34,717 nucleotides of DNA from Planctomycetota bacterium (lineage in GTDB: Bacteria; Planctomycetota; Planctomycetia; Isosphaerales; Isosphaeraceae), in the NCBI GenBank assembly GCA_021791715.1, contig JAJYWB010000069.1, positions 1 through 34,717 on the forward strand, in the 5' to 3' direction. This document shows, in pieces, positions 29,744 through 34,717 of this stretch (its first letter is position 1; each line of letters starts with the position of its first letter). Below the pieces are notes generated by a model. It did not search any database and was not told the DNA's origin. It saw only the letters and a program-made list of their open reading frames with translations. The translations under genes were made by a program, and so were the position numbers.

Positions 29744-32700
29744 GCCTAAGCACCGCTCATTCCGCTTCGTCCGCTCGCTCGCCGCGTTATCGCTCGTTTT
29801 ATTCGGCTTCGGGGGATTCGCCGCGAAGGGGGACGACGACCCTCGGTCAAACGCGAGGACGATCGAGCCCGTGCTGCGAGATCGCGTTCGGGTGGGCGGA
29901 GGCGATCGATTCGAGGTTCGCGAGCGTCGCGTTTCGTGGAAGACGAACGAGACCGCGATCATCATCTGCGACATGTGGGATGATCATCATTGTAAAGGCG
30001 CCGCGGCGCGGGTCGCCGAGATGGCGCCCGTGATGGACAAGGCGATCGCCGCGGCGCGCAATCTGGGCGTCACGATCGTACACGCTCCCAGCGAATGCAT
30101 GAAGTTTTACAAAGATCATCCCGCGAGGAAACGAGCGCTCGCGACGCCGAAGGCCGCCGATCTTCCCGCCGATATGGCGAACTCTTGCTCGCGCATCGAT
30201 TCCGAACCCGCGGGAGCTTATCCGATCGATCAATCCGACGGCGGTTGCGATTGCGGACCGACGTGCCCGACGGGGACGCCTTGGACGCGACAAATCGCTT
30301 CGATCCAAATTCATGATAACGATTACATCAGCGATTCGGGCGCCGAGATCTGGAACGTTTTCCGTAAGCTTGGAATTAAAAATGTCATCATTATGGGCGT
30401 GCATACGAACATGTGCGTCGTCGGTCGGTCGTTCGGGCTGCGGAACATGGCGCGGCACGGGATGAACGTCGCCCTCGTACGCGATCTTACCGATACGATG
30501 TACAATTCGCGTCGCCGGCCTTACGTAAGCCATTTTCACGGAACCGATCTCGTCGTCTCGTATATTGAAAAGTACATTTCACCCTCGATCGAATCGACGA
30601 GCTGGACGGGGCTTCCGCCGTTTCGCTTCAAACCCGACGATCGCCCGAGGGCCGTGTTCGTGATCGGCGAGGATGAATATCACACGTGGGAAACCCTCCC
30701 CGCGTTCGCGCGCGACGAACTTGAGCCGCGGGGAATCCGCTGCGACTTCGCGATCGCGACGACCGAGAAACCGAACGAATTCCCCGGAATCGAGGCGCTC
30801 GACGACGCCGACCTCCTCGTTCTTAGCGTCCGCCGTCGGTCTCCGAAGATCGATCAGCTTAAACGTATTCAAAGTTTCATCGAATCGGGCAAGCCGACGG
30901 TCGCGATTCGAACCGCGTGCCACGCCTTCGATACGAGGGGTAAACATTCCGCCGACGAGGCCGAATGGCGCGAACTCGACCGCGACGTTTTGGGAGGGAA
31001 TTATACGGGGCATCACGCGAACGGCGTCGAGCCTACCGTCGTCAAAGCGCCCGGAGCGGAAACGAACGAAATTGTCCAGGGATTTCCACAAAGTTTTATC
31101 AGCAAGGGTTCGCTTTATCGCGTCAATCCTCTCGCCAAATCGACGCATGTCCTTTTGACGGGATCGATTCCGGGATTTCCCGCCGAGCCCGTCGCGTGGA
31201 CGAACGATATCGGTAAAGGACGAATTTTTTATACGTCGCTCGGTCATCCCGCCGATTTTCAGGCGCCGGCGTTTCGCACTCTGCTGCAAAACGCGATCTT
31301 CTGGGCGGTCGCTCGCAAGGCGCCCGAATCGAAGCGTCGAGCGGGCGAACCGTACAAAGTGGGATCGACTCCGGCGAAAGCCGAACCCGCGGCGGCGAAA
31401 TCGAAGCCGACGCACGCCGCATTGTCTCCCGTCGAGGCTTTGAAAGCGCTCGATACCCCCGACGATCTCAAGGTCGATCTCGTTTTGGCGGATCCCGATA
31501 TCGCTCAACCCGTGTTCATAAACTTTGATGAGAAAGGAAGGCTTTGGGTCGTCGAATACCGTCAGTATCCCGAACCCGCGGGGCTTAAAATACTGAGCAA
31601 AGACGGGGTGTGGCGGGCGATTTACGACAAAATTCCGGAACCTCCGCCCCGCGGCGTCAAGGGCGCCGATCGGATCTCGATTCATGAAGACGCCGACGGC
31701 GACGGCGTTTTTGAAAAGCATAAGATCTTCGTCGACGGCTTGAACATCGCGACATCGTGCGCCCGGGGCAGGGGAGGGGTGTTCGTTCTCAATCCTCCTT
31801 ATCTCCTCTTCTACGCCGATAAAGACAACGACGACATACCCGACTCCGATCCCGAGGTTTTACTCGAAGGGTTCGGACTCGAAGATACGCATTCGGTTGT
31901 GAACAGTCTTCGATGGGGTCCCGACGGCTGGTTGTACGCGGCGCAGGGAAGCACGGTGACGGCGAACGTGCGTAAGCCGGGGTCGAAAGAGCCGCCGATT
32001 CATTCGCTGGGCCAGCTTATCTGGCGATATCATCCCGAGAGCAAGAAATACGAGATATTCGCCGAGGGAGGGGGGAACGCGTTCGGCGTCGCGATCGACT
32101 CCAAGGGGCGAATCTTCTCGGGGCATAACGGCGGCGACACGCGCGGGTTTCATTATGTGCAAGGGGGTTATTACCAAAAAGGATTCTCGAAACACGGGCC
32201 TCTCTCCAACCCCTACGCGTTCGGCTATTTCCCCGCGATGAAGGGGGATCGCGTTATAAGATTTACACATAACTTACTAATTTACGACGACGGCGCATTG
32301 CCCGAGCGTTATCGCGGCAAGCTTTTCGGCGTCGATCCGCTGAATCATCGGACGACGTTGAGCGAGTTGATCGCCGACGGTTCGTCGTTCCGCACCAGGG
32401 AGCTCGCCCCCGCGATATCGAGCCGCGACCCCTGGTTTCGCCCGGTCGACATCAAGCTCGGCCCCGACGGATCGATTTACATCGCCGATTGGTATGACGA
32501 TCAGGTAAATCATTATCGAAATCATGAAGGTCGAATCGACAAGACGACCGGGCGAATTTATCGGCTGCGGTCGAAATCGTGGAAGCCTTCGCCGGCTTTC
32601 GATATGAACGCGCTCACCTCGATCGAACTCGTCGACGCGCTCGGAGGACCGAAAGAATGGACGCGCGCCGAGGCGCTCAGGTTGATCGGCGATCGCAAGG

Positions 32701-34310
32701 TTCTGAAAATTATTCCAACTTATATGAACTTATTGAGGACCGAAACCGGAACGATCGCGCTCGCGGCGCTTTGGGGTTTAAACATGTGCAACGGGATCGA
32801 CGAGGCGAACGGCCTGGCGCTGCTCGATCATCCCGATCCCCAGGTGCGGCTCTGGACGGTCCGGCTGCTGGGAGATCGCGATGAAGTTCCGAGCGCGATC
32901 GCGACCAAATTCGTCCGGATGGCGAGGGACGAGAAGAACGTCGAGGTCCGTTCCCAGCTCGCGTGCTCGGCGCGAAGGTTGACCGCTTCGGCTTGCCTGC
33001 CGATCGTCGCCGAACTCGCCAAAAGATCTGAGGATTTAAATGATATTCATATCCCGCTTTTATTATGGTGGGCGATCGAATCGAAGGCCGTGTCGGATCG
33101 TCGCGCCGTGTTATCGCTTTTTGAGGATTCCGATTTCTGGAAGCATCCGATTGTGAACAAGTATCTCGCGCCTCGGATAACCAGGCGTTACGCCGCGACC
33201 GGGAGAAGCGAAGATTTGGAGACGACCGCCGGCTTAATCAAGCCGGCGCCCGACGATGAATCGAAGCGAGCCGCGATCTCGGGGGTCGAGGCGGCGTTGT
33301 CGGGATCGCCCGGGCTTCGGATACCCGATTCGCTCGCGAGGGAGCTCGGAGGATCGGCGGGGGGTTCGCTTTTGCTCGGCGTTCGCACGGGGGATTCGAA
33401 GGCGATCGCCAAGGCGATCCAGGCGATTCAAGAACCGAACGGTGATGTGACAAGTAAGCTTCAATATATTCAAGCGTTCGGCGACAATCGACGTCGCGAG
33501 GCGGTTTCCGCGCTTCTCGATATCGCCAAAAGCTCGAACGATCCCGCGCTTCGCGGAGCGGCGCTCTCGGCGCTCCGCGGTTACGACGATCCCGCGATCC
33601 CCAAGGCGGTTCTCGCGAGCTTTTCGACGAACACCGAGGATCTGCGGATCGCGGCTCTCGAATTGTTGATCGCTCGTCCCGCTTCGACTCTCGAGTTGTT
33701 CGCGGCGATCGAATCGGGATCGATCGACCCCGCGTCGATTCCCGGAGAGATCGTCGCGGCGCTCCGATCGAGTCGCGATCAAAAGATCAAAGGCTATGTG
33801 CATAAATATTGGGGAGACGAACGACGCGTCGATTCGGCGGAGCTTCGGGGCGAGATCGAGCGGATCAAGTCGATCGTGACGAACGGAACGGGCGTTCCCA
33901 AGAAAGGGGAGTCGATCTTCCAGGAGCGTTGCGCCCGCTGCCATAAGATGTTCGACAAGGGGGCGAACGTCGGCCCCGATCTGACGAGTTACAAACGCGA
34001 CGATCTTGATACGATGCTTTTGAATATATTAAATCCGAGCGCCGAGATTCGCGAGGGTTACGGAAGCTTCGTCGTCGCGACGAGCGACGGCAGGACGATC
34101 GTCGGGCTGATCGTCGAGCAGGATCCTCGCGTCGTCGTTGTTCGAGGCGCCGACGGCCGCGGCGAGACGATTTCCAAGGCCGAGATCGACGAGATGAAAC
34201 CTTCGGATCGATCGCTGATGCCCGAGGGGGCGCTCCGATCGCTAACGGATCAACAAATTCGCGATCTCTTCGCGTATCTGAGAATCACCCAGCCGCTGAT
34301 CGATAAGTGA
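29742..34310 (+). CDS. Secreted PVC-type haem-binding CxxCH protein with cysteine hydrolase and ThuA domains
   Basis: A 1522-residue protein from ATG 29742, with AAGGA nine bases upstream. Modules in order: a signal peptide (1-30, VRSLAALSLVLFGFGGFAA); an isochorismatase-like cysteine hydrolase (about 68-280) with D77 and nucleophile C225 in GVHTNMCVV; a ThuA-like domain (302-525, VGEDEYHTW-type FVIGEDEYHTW and GGNYTGHH); a PVC-type membrane-bound dehydrogenase beta-propeller (about 560-960, ADGDGVFEKHKIFVDGL and WGPDGWLYAAQGS); HEAT-like repeats (about 965-1370); and a cytochrome c domain with CARCH (1397-1401) and a likely axial M1493. Such proteins are typical of Planctomycetes and Verrucomicrobia and are thought to oxidise sugars or related compounds outside the cytoplasm. 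The front-end cysteine hydrolase is the unusual part. The substrate is unknown. Confidence 0.93.
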   Translation: MPKHRSFRFVRSLAALSLVLFGFGGFAAKGDDDPRSNARTIEPVLRDRVRVGGGDRFEVRERRVSWKTNETAIIICDMWDDHHCKGAAARVAEMAPVMDKAIAAARNLGVTIVHAPSECMKFYKDHPARKRALATPKAADLPADMANSCSRIDSEPAGAYPIDQSDGGCDCGPTCPTGTPWTRQIASIQIHDNDYISDSGAEIWNVFRKLGIKNVIIMGVHTNMCVVGRSFGLRNMARHGMNVALVRDLTDTMYNSRRRPYVSHFHGTDLVVSYIEKYISPSIESTSWTGLPPFRFKPDDRPRAVFVIGEDEYHTWETLPAFARDELEPRGIRCDFAIATTEKPNEFPGIEALDDADLLVLSVRRRSPKIDQLKRIQSFIESGKPTVAIRTACHAFDTRGKHSADEAEWRELDRDVLGGNYTGHHANGVEPTVVKAPGAETNEIVQGFPQSFISKGSLYRVNPLAKSTHVLLTGSIPGFPAEPVAWTNDIGKGRIFYTSLGHPADFQAPAFRTLLQNAIFWAVARKAPESKRRAGEPYKVGSTPAKAEPAAAKSKPTHAALSPVEALKALDTPDDLKVDLVLADPDIAQPVFINFDEKGRLWVVEYRQYPEPAGLKILSKDGVWRAIYDKIPEPPPRGVKGADRISIHEDADGDGVFEKHKIFVDGLNIATSCARGRGGVFVLNPPYLLFYADKDNDDIPDSDPEVLLEGFGLEDTHSVVNSLRWGPDGWLYAAQGSTVTANVRKPGSKEPPIHSLGQLIWRYHPESKKYEIFAEGGGNAFGVAIDSKGRIFSGHNGGDTRGFHYVQGGYYQKGFSKHGPLSNPYAFGYFPAMKGDRVIRFTHNLLIYDDGALPERYRGKLFGVDPLNHRTTLSELIADGSSFRTRELAPAISSRDPWFRPVDIKLGPDGSIYIADWYDDQVNHYRNHEGRIDKTTGRIYRLRSKSWKPSPAFDMNALTSIELVDALGGPKEWTRAEALRLIGDRKVLKIIPTYMNLLRTETGTIALAALWGLNMCNGIDEANGLALLDHPDPQVRLWTVRLLGDRDEVPSAIATKFVRMARDEKNVEVRSQLACSARRLTASACLPIVAELAKRSEDLNDIHIPLLLWWAIESKAVSDRRAVLSLFEDSDFWKHPIVNKYLAPRITRRYAATGRSEDLETTAGLIKPAPDDESKRAAISGVEAALSGSPGLRIPDSLARELGGSAGGSLLLGVRTGDSKAIAKAIQAIQEPNGDVTSKLQYIQAFGDNRRREAVSALLDIAKSSNDPALRGAALSALRGYDDPAIPKAVLASFSTNTEDLRIAALELLIARPASTLELFAAIESGSIDPASIPGEIVAALRSSRDQKIKGYVHKYWGDERRVDSAELRGEIERIKSIVTNGTGVPKKGESIFQERCARCHKMFDKGANVGPDLTSYKRDDLDTMLLNILNPSAEIREGYGSFVVATSDGRTIVGLIVEQDPRVVVVRGADGRGETISKAEIDEMKPSDRSLMPEGALRSLTDQQIRDLFAYLRITQPLIDK

Positions 34311-34336
34311 TTGAATTATCAATAAATTGAGGATTC

Positions 34337-34350
34337 ACGCCGATCGGCGT
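34337..34350 (+). terminator. Palindrome after the CxxCH gene, possible terminator
   Basis: ACGCCGATCGGCGT is a perfect 14-base palindrome 27 bases after the stop codon. It has no loop and only TTT nearby, so termination is uncertain; the palindrome also contains the over-represented CGATCG. Confidence 0.25.
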
Positions 34351-34385
34351 CGGTTTAACACGATGTTTCCGGCGATAACGCGATC

Positions 34386-34498
34386 GGTAGGGCGAATCTC
34401 GCGGCGAGCCTTTTTTCGTAAACTCCGGCGAAAAGGATGATTTTCAGGTCAATAATCGCAAACAGAATAATGATGCTCACCAGGAGGTTCGCCCTCCC
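34386..34498. repeat. Dispersed element copy 1, with both terminal inverted repeats
   Basis: A 113-base element. Its left end starts GGTAGGGCGAATCTCGCG; its right end is GCTCACCAGGAGGTTCGC followed by CCTCCC. These 24-base ends are inverted repeats with about 19 matches. Between them is an AT-richer core, of which 59 bases (34414-34472) are identical to copy 2. It has no coding potential of its own, so it is a short non-autonomous repeat of the MITE or REP-doublet kind. Confidence 0.85.
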
Positions 34499-34575
34499 AA
34501 TTTCGGCTTCGCCTCCGAATTTCGGCTTCGCCTCCGAATTTCGGCTTCGTCCTCCCAATTTCGGGATCGACCTCA
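34499..34575. repeat. 19-20-bp tandem units, AATTTCGGCTTCGCCTCCG type
   Basis: Four consecutive units start at 34499, 34518, 34537 and 34557. The first two are identical; the third adds one base (TCGTCCTCCC) and the fourth diverges. Each unit resembles the outer part of the right element end (TTCGCCCTCCC) joined to AATTTCGG. The same join occurs at 786-805. Confidence 0.85.
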
Positions 34576-34622
34576 AATTCCGCCGAACATGTTCAGAATC
34601 CAGATATCGTTTATTTTTGATT

Positions 34623-34717
34623 GGGAGGGCGAACCTCCCGGTGAGCCGCTTTTCGTAAACTCCGGCGAAAAGGATGATTTTCAGGTCAATAATCGCAAAC
34701 AGAATAATGCGGCTCAC
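34623..34717. repeat. Dispersed element copy 2, cut by the window edge
   Basis: The left end, 34623-34649, has the consensus form GGGAGGGCGAACCTCC...GTGAGCCGC. The core follows, identical to copy 1 for 59 bases. The window stops after GCGGCTCAC, which is the exact inverse of GTGAGCCGC, so the right inverted repeat should continue outside. An inner stem, CTTTTCG (34649-34655) with CGAAAAG (34666-34672), is present. The copies are 237 bases apart. Confidence 0.85.

Larger units (their letters stand above)
34311..34717. other. Repeat-filled intergenic region at the right edge
   Basis: After the CxxCH gene no protein gene is supported. The region holds the palindrome at 34337, two element copies and the tandem units between them, annotated separately. 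Open frames on both strands here are translations of the repeats (GRANLPVS-type peptides). Confidence 0.7.

Noticed and set aside
30579..31721. Long minus-strand open frame inside the CxxCH gene
   Set aside because: It is antisense to conserved ThuA and propeller domains and shows no family motif.
34355..34717. Open frames at the right edge encoding repeated GRANL-type peptides
   Set aside because: They are translations of the dispersed element copies and not independent genes.

Overview
The window looks like chromosomal DNA of a planctomycete, probably close to the Isosphaeraceae. This is an inference, based on four things seen here: a PVC-type haem-binding CxxCH dehydrogenase with a ThuA domain, two Ser/Thr kinases carrying TPR repeats (one with DFN in place of DFG), long disordered insertions in otherwise ordinary enzymes, and a dispersed GC-rich repeat family. 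The DNA is GC-rich with striking over-use of the palindrome CGATCG. No tRNA, rRNA, CRISPR array, integrase or recognisable transposase was seen.

Layout. Bases 1-936: the end of an unrecognised gene whose tail is built from dispersed-repeat copies. Bases 1337-9404 (+): a tightly overlapping eight-gene run for a surface glycan: GT2, CDP-alcohol phosphatidyltransferase, GT2, methyltransferase, NodB-like deacetylase, GT4, GT9 and a small membrane protein. Bases 9276-13189 (-): a Ser/Thr kinase with TPRs and an exported purple-acid-phosphatase-like enzyme. Bases 13382-17959 (+): an AlgI-type MBOAT acyltransferase followed 15 bases later by a giant fusion of a polytopic DUF2142-like membrane protein with an AlgJ-like SGNH domain. 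Bases 18175-19330 (+): a 49-residue membrane peptide and an exported VWA protein. Bases 19361-27538 (-): NagA-like deacetylase, PyrK-like electron-transfer subunit, an RluB/RsuA-type pseudouridine synthase with repetitive tails, and a second, membrane-anchored kinase. Bases 27731-29305 (+): an HD-GYP protein divergent from that kinase. Bases 29742-34310 (+): a four-module secreted protein (cysteine hydrolase, ThuA, PVC dehydrogenase propeller with HEAT repeats, cytochrome c). Bases 34386-34717: two copies of the dispersed repeat with intervening short tandem units.

How it fits together. The glycan run and the MBOAT/SGNH pair would together assemble and decorate an extracellular polysaccharide or LPS-like glycan: sugar transfer, possible phospho-alcohol addition, N- or O-deacetylation, and O-acylation across the membrane. 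The phosphatase, VWA protein and PVC protein are exported. The two kinases and the HD-GYP protein are signalling parts without a visible partner. The most notable items are the terminal-inverted-repeat family, its in-frame colonisation of the first gene, the DUF2142-SGNH fusion, and the CDP-alcohol phosphatidyltransferase inside a glycosyltransferase operon.
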